A DNA stretch of 35,354 nucleotides from the NCBI RefSeq assembly GCF_022695515.1, contig NZ_JALDPT010000044.1, forward strand, positions 1 through 35,354, in the 5' to 3' direction. Below the pieces are notes generated by a model, which saw only the letters and a program-made list of their open reading frames with translations, was not told where the DNA came from and made no database searches. Both the position numbers and the translations under genes were made by a program. The DNA is from Phenylobacterium aquaticum. Its GTDB lineage: Bacteria > Pseudomonadota > Alphaproteobacteria > Caulobacterales > Caulobacteraceae. Positions 25,386-35,062 of the stretch are shown in pieces. Positions within the stretch are counted from its first letter, which is position 1. Each line of letters opens with the position of its first letter.

Positions 25386-26490
25386 ATGACCGACGGCCAG
25401 AACATCAAACCCCTGACCTCCCTGCGCTTCTTCGCGGCGCTGTGGGTGGTGCTGTTCCACTATTGGCCGAACCTGGCCGGCGCCTCGGCCCATGCCGAGC
25501 CCGCGGCGATCGCCAAGGGCTATCTGGGGGTGGAGCTGTTCTTCATCCTGTCGGGCTTCATCCTGTCCCATGTCTATCGCACCAGCGTCGAGACCGGGCG
25601 GTTCCGCTACGGGTCCTTCCTGTGGGCGCGACTGGCCAGGGTCTATCCGCTGCATCTGGCCACCCTGGCGGCCATGGGCCTGATGGCGGCGGCCGCCGGC
25701 GTCGCCGGGATCGCCGTGGACCCCAACATCATGTCCTGGTCGAGCCTGCCGGCCAATCTGACCCTGACCAGGCCTGGGGGCTTTCGCCGGTCGCCGGCTG
25801 GAACCATCCCTCCTGGTCGATCTCGGCCGAATGGTTCGCCTATCTGAGCTTCCCCGCCTTCGCCTGGGCGGCCCTGAAGCTGAAGGACCGGCCCCTGGTC
25901 GCGGTCGGCCTGGCCATGGCCTTGATCGCCGTCCTCTATGCCGGCTTCCAGGCGGTGGCGGGCTTCCCCCTGACACTGGCCACCATCCGCTGGGGCGCGC
26001 TGAGAATCGTTCCGTGCTTCGCCTATGGCTGCGCCCTGCACGCCCTGTGGCGCGCGAGGCCGGGGGAGAATCGCAACCAGGCCTTGCTGGGCGCCGCTTT
26101 TCAGGCGCCGGCGTGCTCGTCGCCGCGGCGGCCGGGGCCTCGGACACGGTGATTGTGATCGGTCTGGGCGGGTTGATCTTCTTCTTGGCGCGTCTGGCGC
26201 AAACCGGCTCGGATCTCTTGAGCGCCCGGCCCTTGGTCTACCTCGGAGAGATCAGCTACTCCGTCTATATGATCTGCATCCCGTGGAAGATTGTATTCCC
26301 GAATCTTGTCATCAGGGTCCTGCAGCTTAACAATAAGGAACTGCCCTTGGGCTTGTGGTTAGTTTTCTTGATTTCGGTGGTTCCACTGGCCGCGGTGTCT
26401 TATCATCTGATCGAGAAGCCCGCCCGGGAGCGCATGAAGCTCATGGCGGATTCGCTGGCGGCGCGGCGACCTTCGGCCGCAACCGCATAA
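25386..26490 (+). pseudogene. acyltransferase 3 (OafA/YrhL-type), broken by two frameshifts
   Basis: The remains encode a membrane acyltransferase of family 3, which O-acylates surface sugars. The first part (from ATG 25386) has PLTSLRFFAALWVVLFHYW and GYLGVELFFILSGFILSHVYR. Near 25766-25771 the frame shifts: one base missing from an expected run of C in CTGACC-CAGGCC sends the frame to a stop at 25847, while the next frame continues WGLSPVAGWNHPSWSISAEW. Near 26098-26103 (TTTTC) another single-base loss moves to GAGVLVAAAAGASD and the C-terminal VYLGEISYSVYMICIP. Both shifts lie at short base runs, so sequencing error is possible. The 3' end is richer in A/T than its neighbours. If the sequence is right the gene is dead. 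Confidence 0.85.
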
Positions 26491-26558
26491 ATCCCCTTTT
26501 CATTCGCGCACGGGATGAGTATCCCTAACGCCAGTTCGCGTGGGGGAGTTCCTCTAAC

Positions 26559-27239
26559 ATGCTTAAACGGACGAGGACCCTGCTGGGTTCCCTTGCCGCC
26601 GTAGCGGTTATGACACTGACGCCCCTGTCGGGAGCCGTCGCCGACACCTATTGGCAGTGCGTGCCTTTCGCGCGGCTGATGTCGGGCATTCAGATCTTTG
26701 GCGACGCCTACACCTGGTGGAAGCAGGCCGCGGGTCACTATGACACCGGCTTCTCGCCCAAGGCGGGGGCGGTGCTCTGCTTCAAGCCGACCGGCAAGAT
26801 GACCCTCGGCCATGTCGCCGTTGTGACCCAGGTCCTCACCGACCGGGTGATCCAGATCACCCACGCCAACTGGTCGCGCATCGGCGGGACCCGCGGGCAG
26901 ATCGAGAAGGACGTCACCGTCATCGACGTCTCGCCCATGGGCGACTGGTCGACGGTCAAGGTCTGGTACGATCCGGTCCGCGACCTCGGCTCGACCACCT
27001 ATCCGACCTACGGCTTCATCTATCAGGACGCCAATGCGACGCGGATGGCCAATTCCGGCTTCAACGCGGCGCAGAACGCGGCCATCGCCATGGCCCAGAG
27101 CGCGGCCACCCAGGTGGTGTCCACAGTGCGTCCCGGCGCTGGTCCGATGGCCATGTTGAGCCAGGCGGCCGACTCCACCGACCGTATCGCGGCCCTGATC
27201 CAGGCCGCCATGTCGCCCCAGTCGAACGACCAGCACTGA
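26559..27239 (+). CDS. secreted CHAP-domain peptidoglycan amidase/peptidase
   Basis: This 226-residue exported protein has a signal peptide (MLKRTRTLLGSLAAVAVMTL..., cleavage after GAVA at about residue 28). A CHAP domain follows directly. The nucleophile is C34 in YWQCVPFAR, the histidine is H85 in LGHVAVVTQVL, and HANW (residues 102-105) supplies the third polar residue. CHAP enzymes cut peptide bonds or amide bonds of the cell wall. The C-terminal 60 residues form an Ala/Met-rich helical tail without a recognised domain. GGGGGAG lies before the ATG. It stands alone between the broken acyltransferase and corA. The enzyme class is confident, the substrate bond is not. Confidence 0.9.
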   Translation: MLKRTRTLLGSLAAVAVMTLTPLSGAVADTYWQCVPFARLMSGIQIFGDAYTWWKQAAGHYDTGFSPKAGAVLCFKPTGKMTLGHVAVVTQVLTDRVIQITHANWSRIGGTRGQIEKDVTVIDVSPMGDWSTVKVWYDPVRDLGSTTYPTYGFIYQDANATRMANSGFNAAQNAAIAMAQSAATQVVSTVRPGAGPMAMLSQAADSTDRIAALIQAAMSPQSNDQH

Positions 27240-27299
27240 TCGACGCCTGCGCGTTGACCTGAAGCCCCGCGCCTCGCATGAGAAGGCGCGGAGGATTTC

Positions 27300-28256
27300 A
27301 TGCTGCATCTGTTGCGCCAGGGGGCCTCGAGCCTGGAGACGGTGACGATCGCGCCCGGCTGGACGCCGCCGGCCGACACCCTGTGGATCGACCTGGAATG
27401 CCCGACCCGCGAGGAAGAACTCGCCGTTGAGCAGGCGCTGAACCTGGATCTCCCCACCCGCGAGGAAATGGCCCAGATCGAGCCCTCCAGCCGGCTCTAC
27501 CAGGAGAGCGGCGCCACCTTCCTGACGGCGTCGCTGCTGGCCCGCAGCGACGGGGAGCATCCCGCCGCCACCCCGGTCACCTTCGTCCTGGCGGGCGAGG
27601 TGCTGGTCACCATCCGCTATGACCGCCTGAAGGCCTTCGAGGCCTTCGCCCAGGCCGCGACCCAGAACGGCAAGCCGACCTGCGGCGGCGAGGCCCTGAT
27701 GGGGCTCCTGGAGGCGGTGGTCGAGCGCCTGGCCTCGGTGCTGGAGCGCGGCTCGGAGCGGGTCCAGGCCTCGTCCAACGCCATCTTCGACCGCCCGCGC
27801 GGCGCGGCCTTCGAGCCGCTGCTCACCGGCCTGTCGCGGACCCAGTCGATCACCGCCATGGCCCAGATCAGCCTGATCAGCCTGGGCCGCCTCGCCAGCT
27901 TCGCCATGCTGGCCCACGAGATCGGCGAGGAGCCGGCCCGCAAGGCCCACCTCCATTCGATCCAGCACGACGTCCAGTCCCTGACCGAACACTCCGGCCA
28001 TCTCGGCACCCACATCTCGTTCCTGCTAGATGCGGCGCTGGGCCTGATCAATATCGAGCAGAACAACATCATGAAGGTGTTCTCGCTCGCGACCGTGATC
28101 CTGATGCCGCCCACCCTGGTGGGGGCGATCTACGGCATGAACTTCGCCCACATGCCGGAGCTCAGCTGGAAGCTCGGCTATCCCATGGCGCTCGGCCTGA
28201 TGGTGCTGACCGGCCTTGGGCCGGCCTGGTGGTTCAAGCGCCGCGGCTGGTTCTGA
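27300..28256 (+). CDS. CorA/ZntB-type divalent metal ion transporter
   Basis: This 318-residue protein has a large cytoplasmic N-terminal domain with an alpha-beta part (DTLWIDLECPTREEE) and long helices. Two C-terminal transmembrane helices carry the pore signature YGMNF (G279-M280-N281). The end WWFKRRGWF is typical of CorA. It probably forms a pentameric magnesium or cobalt channel in the inner membrane. GGAGG precedes the ATG by about six bases. Sequence alone does not separate CorA from ZntB or other family members, so no symbol is given. The pentapeptide-repeat gene begins 103 bases downstream in the same direction. Confidence 0.92.
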   Translation: MLHLLRQGASSLETVTIAPGWTPPADTLWIDLECPTREEELAVEQALNLDLPTREEMAQIEPSSRLYQESGATFLTASLLARSDGEHPAATPVTFVLAGEVLVTIRYDRLKAFEAFAQAATQNGKPTCGGEALMGLLEAVVERLASVLERGSERVQASSNAIFDRPRGAAFEPLLTGLSRTQSITAMAQISLISLGRLASFAMLAHEIGEEPARKAHLHSIQHDVQSLTEHSGHLGTHISFLLDAALGLINIEQNNIMKVFSLATVILMPPTLVGAIYGMNFAHMPELSWKLGYPMALGLMVLTGLGPAWWFKRRGWF

Positions 28257-28359
28257 CGCGGCCACTCCCGCAGGCCGCGAATATTCCGCCCTGCGACCAG
28301 ACGTCGCAATTCTTCCTTAAGCGCGCTCGACGAACCTGTTCGACGACGGACCCTTGCCC

Positions 28360-29571
28360 ATGTCGACTTCAGCCGCCCGCCTCTTCCGAACCCTTGAAAC
28401 CGACGCCCTGCGGGCGATCGTGGAGGCTCACCGTCGCTATCTGGCGGGGCGCAGCGGCGGCCGGCGGGCCCAGCTCTCCTATGTGGACCTCACCAACCGC
28501 CAGCTCGACGGGGTCGATCTGCGCGAGGCGGACCTGTCGGGGGCGCGCCTGAACGAGGCCTCGCTGCGCGGCGCGGACCTGGCCCGCGCCACCTTCTTCG
28601 GCGCCGACCTGCGCGACACCGATCTGCGCGAGGCCAATCTGCATCAGGCCGACCTGCGCGGCGTCTGTCTGCGCGGCGCCAACCTGGCCAACGCCAATCT
28701 CGAGGCCTGCGACCTGCGCGAGGGGCTGATCGCCCTGCAGGACCGGGTCGACGGCTTCCAGGTCCTGTCCCACGACGCCAAGGCCCATGAGAGCCAGATC
28801 GCCGTCGTGGCCGGCGCCCGGATGGTCAATGTCCAGACCATGGGCGGGCCGCGGGCGGCGGACCTGTCCGACACCAATCTGGCGGGCGCGCGACTGGGCG
28901 GGGCCCGGCTGATCGCCGCCCTGCTCGACGGCGCGGACCTGACCGGCGCCGCCGTGGACGGCGCGGACTTCTCGAACGCCTCAATGCGCCGGGCGGTCCT
29001 GACCAAGGTCGATCTGGGCTTCGTCAATCTCGAGGGCGCCGACACCACCGGGGTGCTGCGCAGCCCGCCGCGGGCGATCTTCATCGACGACCGGCCCCTG
29101 CCGGACGTGCTGGCCGAGCACGAGGCCTATTGCGACAGCCAGGGCGCCAAGGGGAAGATCGCCAAGCTCGGCGAGGTGGATTTCCGTGTGGTCGGCCAAT
29201 TGCGCCGGCGGCGGCTGACCGCCCTGGTGGCCCCCGGCGCGGTGTTCTTCGGCATGGATCTGTCCGGCGCCCAGCTGCAGGGCGCGGACCTCAACGGCGC
29301 CGACCTGCGCGGGGTCAATCTCAAGGGGGCGGACCTGCGCGGGGCCAAGCTGATCGGCGCCGATCTCAGCAAGGCCGATCTCCGCGAGGCCAAGCTCGGC
29401 CCGCTCGCCATCGGCGAGGGCCGGCTGGTGCGCACCGACCTGTCCCGCGCCAAGCTGCGCCTGGCCGACCTCACGGGGGCCCATGCGCAACGGGCGCGGT
29501 TCCTCCAGGCCGACATGTACGGCGTCAAGCTGCGCGGCTGCGACCTGAAGGGCGCCGAACTGGAGGTTTAG
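28360..29571 (+). CDS. pentapeptide-repeat protein with duplicated module
   Basis: This protein of 403 residues is built largely from pentapeptide repeats of the A(D/N)LXX type, which form a right-handed beta-helix. Repeats fall in three blocks: about residues 45-125, 165-230 and 300-400. An opening helix-type module, LRAIVEAHRRYLAGRSGGRR, recurs in the middle as LPDVLAEHEAYCDSQGAKGK. Each is followed by A-x-L...D strands, so the protein looks like an internal duplication. No signal peptide is visible, so it is probably cytoplasmic. Some relatives bind DNA gyrase by mimicking DNA; a link here is not shown. The start is ATG 28360; a TTG two codons earlier is less likely. Confidence 0.88.
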   Translation: MSTSAARLFRTLETDALRAIVEAHRRYLAGRSGGRRAQLSYVDLTNRQLDGVDLREADLSGARLNEASLRGADLARATFFGADLRDTDLREANLHQADLRGVCLRGANLANANLEACDLREGLIALQDRVDGFQVLSHDAKAHESQIAVVAGARMVNVQTMGGPRAADLSDTNLAGARLGGARLIAALLDGADLTGAAVDGADFSNASMRRAVLTKVDLGFVNLEGADTTGVLRSPPRAIFIDDRPLPDVLAEHEAYCDSQGAKGKIAKLGEVDFRVVGQLRRRRLTALVAPGAVFFGMDLSGAQLQGADLNGADLRGVNLKGADLRGAKLIGADLSKADLREAKLGPLAIGEGRLVRTDLSRAKLRLADLTGAHAQRARFLQADMYGVKLRGCDLKGAELEV

Positions 29572-29575
29572 AATG

Positions 29576-29743
29576 CTGCTCCCCCGCTGGGGGAGCTGCC
29601 GCGAAGCGGCTGAGGGGGCCGACCCGTAGGGCGGACCTCGGCCGCCGCCGCATCCGCCGCCATCGCGGCGGCCCCCTCCGTCTCGCCGCTCGCGCGCCGA
29701 GCCACCTCCCCCACTTCGCGCTCCGCGCTGGGGGAGGAGCTTT
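29576..29743. repeat. REP-like composite palindromic element
   Basis: The gap between the pentapeptide and crotonase genes holds two hairpins in opposite orientation. GCTCCCCC-GCT-GGGGGAGC (29578-29596) lies at the left end. CCTCCCCC (29705-29712) pairs with GGGGGAGG (29730-29737) at the right. The left half continues CTGAGGGGGCC and the right half begins GGCCCCCTCCGTCTCG, so the two halves are inverted copies of one unit around a GCC-rich centre. It looks like a REP/BIME-type element and may terminate both convergent genes. Confidence 0.65.
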
Positions 29744-29747
29744 AACG

Positions 29748-30605
29748 TCACATCTCGTGGCGCAGGGGCTGCAGGTCCTGGAACACGGGATCGCGCTTCT
29801 CGGCCTTGGCCTTGAAGGCCTCGCCCATGTGCGGGCCGGCGAACATGCCGGTCTGCCAGACCGCGATATAGTCCAGCCCGTCCTTGATGGTGTGGTCGCG
29901 GGCGTAGTTGATCATCACCTTGGAGCCGGTGACGGCCAGAGGCGCCTTGGACGCGATCTCGCGGGCGGTGGCGAGCGCATGGGCCACGCACTCCTCGTGG
30001 GTCGCCAGCACCTCATTGACCCAGCCGATCTCCTTGGCCTTCAGCGCCGGCATGCGGCGGCCCGTATAGGCCATCTCGCGCACCCAGCCCTCGGGGATGA
30101 TCTTGCACAGCCGCGGGAAGGTGCCGACGTCGGCGGTCATGCCGATATTGATCTCCTGGATGCAGAAGAAGGCGTCGGCCGAGGCGTAGCGGATGTCGCA
30201 GGCGCTGGTCATGTCCACGGCGCCGCCGATGCAGCCGCCCTGGATCGCGGCGATCACCGGCATGCGGGCCTCGTCGAGGCAGCCGAAGCAGTTCTGCAGC
30301 CACAGGATATGGTGCCGTTGGGCCTCGGCGTTGAGCCAGCGGTCGGCGGTCTGGTTGGTCGAGGTCGAGCCCCCGCCGCCGAACACCGCCAGATCCATGC
30401 CGGCCGAGAAGTGCTTGCCGGTCGAGGAGATGACGATGGCGCGGGCCCGGGCGTTGTCGTCGATGTCCTTCACGATCGCCGGCAGCTCGTTCCAGAACTC
30501 GCGGATCATCGAGTTCATGGCCTCGGGGCGCTTGAGCTGGATATGCGCCACCCCGTCCTCGATGCTGACGTTGAAGCAGGTCCAGGTCTTGTCGGCGGCG
30601 CTCAT
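29748..30605 (-). CDS. crotonase, delta(3,5)-delta(2,4)-dienoyl-CoA isomerase-like
   Basis: This 285-residue enoyl-CoA hydratase/isomerase-family enzyme probably acts in beta-oxidation of unsaturated fatty acids. The oxyanion regions are KHFSAGMDLAVF and AAIQGGCIGGAVDM. It closely follows the eukaryotic ECH1 pattern ACDIRY...DAFF...E...G..ADVGT. The three acidic residues of that isomerase (Asp176, Glu196, Asp204 in rat) correspond to D131, E151 and D159, with identical spacing of 20 and 8. The downstream YARDH and GLDYIAVW also match. I chose ATG 30605 because the family start MSAADKTWTCF begins there; the open frame extends upstream without homology. The stop faces the pentapeptide gene across a REP-like element. 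Confidence 0.92.
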   Translation of the reverse strand: MSAADKTWTCFNVSIEDGVAHIQLKRPEAMNSMIREFWNELPAIVKDIDDNARARAIVISSTGKHFSAGMDLAVFGGGGSTSTNQTADRWLNAEAQRHHILWLQNCFGCLDEARMPVIAAIQGGCIGGAVDMTSACDIRYASADAFFCIQEINIGMTADVGTFPRLCKIIPEGWVREMAYTGRRMPALKAKEIGWVNEVLATHEECVAHALATAREIASKAPLAVTGSKVMINYARDHTIKDGLDYIAVWQTGMFAGPHMGEAFKAKAEKRDPVFQDLQPLRHEM

Positions 30606-30667
30606 GGCGGTCTCTCCCCAATGGTTTGCACCATTCTCCGCCGGTGACGGGGGGAAAGGGAAGGGCC

Positions 30668-31345
30668 TTAGCGGTAGCGCATCTTCCCCAGCGCCCGGGC
30701 GACCTCGCCCATGACATCGTGCGCAGAGAGGCCCGCCTTCCACTTCTCGAAGGCCATCACATTGTCGATGCGGGCGTCGAGGAAGGCCTCGGCCTCGGCC
30801 GGACCGGAATGCAGGCGGAGCGCCAGCGCCCCGGCCAGGATCCCCGACAGGATGGCGCGCTTGGAATAGTGGTTCTCGTCGGTGGCGGTGTCGCCGGCCC
30901 AGCGCCACAGGGCGTCGGCCGAGTCCCACAGGAGCGACAGGGCCAGCGGCAGGTTGAGCGGCAGGGACAGATAGCCGCTCCAGCGCCGGGTGGCGGCGTC
31001 GTCGGCGCAGGCGGCGTCGATGCGGGCCAGGACCGCGCGGCGGATGCGATCGCGGATCTTCAAGGTTCCCGGATCGGGCAGGGCGGCGAGGGCGCGGGCG
31101 TCATGGCGGCGCGACAACAGGGCGGCCAGGTCGCGGGGACCGTGCGGCAGCAGGAGCTCGGTCTCGGGGCCGGAGAAGCCCGCCGCCTTGCCCGCCGCCC
31201 GCACCATGGGCCAGGTCCAGCCGCGGGCGGGCGCCAGCTTCAGGGCCCCGTCCAGCACCCGCTGCTCGGCCTGGCCGGCCCAGTCTGTTCCGGAAGCGGA
31301 CGGCGCGGGACGGTCGGGGGCGAGGGTGTCGGTCATGAGGCCCAT
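30668..31345 (-). CDS. COQ9 family ubiquinone biosynthesis protein
   Basis: This 225-residue protein matches COQ9, a lipid-binding accessory factor that presents ubiquinone precursors to the COQ7-type hydroxylase. The N-terminal helices are TetR-like in shape (RVLDGALKLAPARGW, then WTWPMVRAAGKAAGFSGPE). The C-terminal COQ9 signature is SLLWDSADALWRWAGDTATD, followed by ENHYSKRAILSG and RIDNVMAFEKWKAGL. Two Met codons (31345 and 31336) are possible starts and neither has a clear ribosome site. It precedes the crotonase gene by 62 bases on the same strand and diverges from rpsU, an arrangement common in alphaproteobacteria. Confidence 0.93.
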   Translation of the reverse strand: MGLMTDTLAPDRPAPSASGTDWAGQAEQRVLDGALKLAPARGWTWPMVRAAGKAAGFSGPETELLLPHGPRDLAALLSRRHDARALAALPDPGTLKIRDRIRRAVLARIDAACADDAATRRWSGYLSLPLNLPLALSLLWDSADALWRWAGDTATDENHYSKRAILSGILAGALALRLHSGPAEAEAFLDARIDNVMAFEKWKAGLSAHDVMGEVARALGKMRYR

Positions 31346-31414
31346 ATTAGAACGGCTTGAGGCGTCTGTCCGCCGTGGACATGGGCTTAAGCATCTGCTA
31401 TCTCGCCGCGCTCA

Positions 31415-31439
31415 AACCCGGCAGGGGCTCCTCCGGGTT
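31415..31439 (+). promoter_or_regulatory. hairpin in the rpsU leader region
   Basis: AACCCGG (31415-31421) pairs with CCGGGTT (31433-31439), and the inner AGG/CCT extends the stem past one bulged base. It lies about 85 bases before rpsU. The gene on the left is divergent, so a plus-strand terminator is not needed; a leader structure controlling rpsU is more likely. Whether transcription starts upstream of it is unknown. Confidence 0.4.
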
Positions 31440-31523
31440 ATTCAGATCTATGCAGACTTTTGTCCGTTCGCCGCCGCCCCGCAAAGGTAGGCCGAGCGGG
31501 AACGGGTGACAGGAGAGAGACCT

Positions 31524-31757
31524 CTGGTTCAGATTTTCGTCCGCGACAACAACGTCGATCAGGCCCTCAAGGCGCTGAAGAAGAAGATGCAGCGTGAGGG
31601 CTCGTTCCGCGAAATGAAGCGGCACGTGCACTACGAAAAGCCGTCGGAAAAGCGCGCCCGTCAAAAGGCCGAAGCTGTCCGTCGCGCCCGCAAGCTGGCC
31701 CGCAAGCGCGCCCAGCGCGAAGGCCTGATCGCCGCGCCGAAGAAGCCCGCGCGCTGA
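31524..31757 (+). CDS. rpsU: 30S ribosomal protein S21
   Basis: This small basic ribosomal protein carries the S21 family sequence VQIFVRDNNVDQALKALKKK, then EGSFREMKRHVHYEKPSEKR and a Lys/Arg/Ala-rich tail. It takes part in initiation on the small subunit. The conserved alphaproteobacterial N-terminus is Met-Val-Gln-Ile-Phe. Here the codon before Val is CTG (31524-31526), 8 bases after AGGAG (31511-31515). The only usual start in frame is GTG 31506, which would add six residues and place AGGAG inside the gene. I prefer the CTG start, which gives 77 residues. A perfect 12-base-stem terminator follows the stop. Confidence 0.93.
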   Translation: MVQIFVRDNNVDQALKALKKKMQREGSFREMKRHVHYEKPSEKRARQKAEAVRRARKLARKRAQREGLIAAPKKPAR

Positions 31758-31783
31758 TCCCCGGCTGCGAAGACCAAGTTCGG

Positions 31784-31814
31784 AAAGGCCGCGCGGACAT
31801 CGCGCGGCCTTTTT
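31784..31814 (+). terminator. intrinsic terminator of rpsU
   Basis: AAAGGCCGCGCG (31784-31795) and CGCGCGGCCTTT (31801-31812) form a perfect 12-base stem with a GACAT loop. A run of five T (31810-31814) ends it. It stands 27 bases after the rpsU stop and is the only textbook Rho-independent terminator in the window. Confidence 0.92.
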
Positions 31815-31950
31815 GCTATGGTCCGCGCCCTGAAAATCATCCCATCCGAGGCGCGATTATACGCCGCGCGGCATGGGCCTTGCTGGTGGACCCTCGCCGA
31901 CCCACCTATCTGAGTCTTCGGCGGACATTTCCGAGACGGTTTGGACGATC

Positions 31951-33830
<1,880 letters not shown>

Positions 33831-33834
<4 letters not shown>

Positions 33835-34034
33835 ACCAGTTCCTTCTGCAGGACGAGGATCGCGCGTTCGAGCACCTGTCGATACCAGCTGGTGAGGTCC
33901 GTGCGGGCCAGCTTCTCCTTGGCGGCGGCGATGGCGTCGTCGCCGTGACGGCGGCGCAGAACCTGCGCCTCGTCCAGCGACTCGCGCTTGAGACGTTCGT
34001 GCCGTCGGAGCAGGCGGAGAGGGTTCATCACCAT
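33831..34034 (-). CDS. small charged hypothetical protein
   Basis: This 67-residue, strongly basic and helical protein reads MVMNPLRLLRRHERLKRESL, then DEAQVLRRRHGDDAIAAAKE. Heptad-like Leu spacing suggests one long helix or a coiled coil. There is no signal peptide or membrane segment. AGGAG lies 8 bases before the ATG at 34034, supporting that start over the Met two codons later. It converges on ftsH with the two stop codons sharing CTAG. I do not recognise a named family. The ribosome site and the charge pattern make it likely to be real. Confidence 0.65.
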
Positions 34035-34120
34035 GACTTGGCTCCTATGGACCGTCGCCTAGCACCGCAATGTGACCGCCGGAAGTCGATCGGCGCCCAG
34101 CACGGTCACCGGCGTCATCC

Positions 34121-34150
34121 TTGCCTCGCGGCTAAGCTTTACCCGATATG
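34121..34150 (+). promoter_or_regulatory. possible folP promoter
   Basis: TTGCCT (34121-34126) and GATATG (34145-34150) are separated by 18 bases, 46 bases before the folP start. The -35 resembles that of sucC (TTGCCA). The -10 match is weak, so this is tentative. Confidence 0.3.
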
Positions 34151-34195
34151 GGGCGCCCAGGCATAGTGCGTTCCCGCGTGCCGGAAGAGGTCCAG

Positions 34196-35011
34196 ATGCC
34201 AGACGCCGCCCCTGTCCGGGTGATGGGAATTCTCAACGCCACGCCGGACAGTTTTTCGGACGGAGGACGGTTTCTCGATCCGGCCGCAGCCCTGGTTCAG
34301 GCCCGCCGCATGGCGGCCGAGGGCGCCCAGATCCTGGATATCGGCGGGGAATCCACCCGTCCCGGCGCGCCGGCGGTGGACGCCGGGACCGAGATCGAGC
34401 GCGTCGTTCCGCTGATCGCCGCCCTGCGGGCCGAGCGCCCGATCACGCTCAGCGTCGACACCATGAAGCCTGAGGTCGCCCGCGCCGCCGTGGCCGCCGG
34501 CGCCGACATCTGGAATGACGTGTCCGCCCTGACCTGGGCGCCGGACTCCGCCGAGGTCGCGGCCGAACTCGGCTGCCAGGTGGTGCTCATGCACATGCTG
34601 GGCGACCCGCGCACCATGCAGACCGCGCCGCGCTATGAGGATGTGGTGGGGGAGGTGGAGGCCTATCTCCTGGCCCGGGCCGAGGCCGCCATGGCCGCCG
34701 GGGTGGCGCGCGATCGGATCTGGCTGGATCCCGGCATCGGCTTCGGCAAGACGCTCGCCCACAATCTGGCGCTGCTGGCGCGCCTGGATCGCTTCGTGGC
34801 CCTGGGCTTTCCCATGCTGCTGGGGGTGAGCCGCAAGAGCTTCATCAAGGCGATAGACCCAAGGGCGGAATCCCCCGGCGATCGCCTGGGCGGGTCTCTG
34901 GCCTGCGCCCTGGCCGGCGCGCGGGCGGGGGTCGCCGCCGTGCGGGTCCATGACGTCGTCGAGACGGTCCAGGCCCTGGCGGTCGCGCGCGCGCTCCAGG
35001 CGGCGGGCTGA
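34196..35011 (+). CDS. folP: dihydropteroate synthase
   Basis: This 271-residue TIM-barrel enzyme joins p-aminobenzoate to the pterin diphosphate in folate synthesis and is the target of sulfonamides. Signatures are GILNATPDSFSDGG (residues 11-24), DIGGESTRPGA (D48, R55), LSVDTMKPEVA, WNDVSAL, WLDPGIGFGKT and GVSRKSFI. The frame is open from 34148, but ATG 34196 has GGAAGAGG five bases upstream and gives the usual N-terminus. The length is normal. Downstream genes such as glmM are not in the window; the next gene lies on the other strand. Confidence 0.96.
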   Translation: MPDAAPVRVMGILNATPDSFSDGGRFLDPAAALVQARRMAAEGAQILDIGGESTRPGAPAVDAGTEIERVVPLIAALRAERPITLSVDTMKPEVARAAVAAGADIWNDVSALTWAPDSAEVAAELGCQVVLMHMLGDPRTMQTAPRYEDVVGEVEAYLLARAEAAMAAGVARDRIWLDPGIGFGKTLAHNLALLARLDRFVALGFPMLLGVSRKSFIKAIDPRAESPGDRLGGSLACALAGARAGVAAVRVHDVVETVQALAVARALQAAG

Positions 35012-35062
35012 GGTCTACGCCCCGCCCCCCGGCGCATGCCGCCGGCGGACGGGGCGCGGGGC

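Noticed and set aside
28354..28359. TTG start for the pentapeptide protein
   Set aside because: An ATG lies two codons downstream and begins the more natural N-terminus; no ribosome-site evidence favours the TTG.
31879..31911. A heat-shock (RpoH) promoter before ftsH: CTTG and CCTATCT
   Set aside because: Both elements resemble the alphaproteobacterial RpoH consensus, but the spacing is 22 bases instead of the usual 17-18, so I do not call it.
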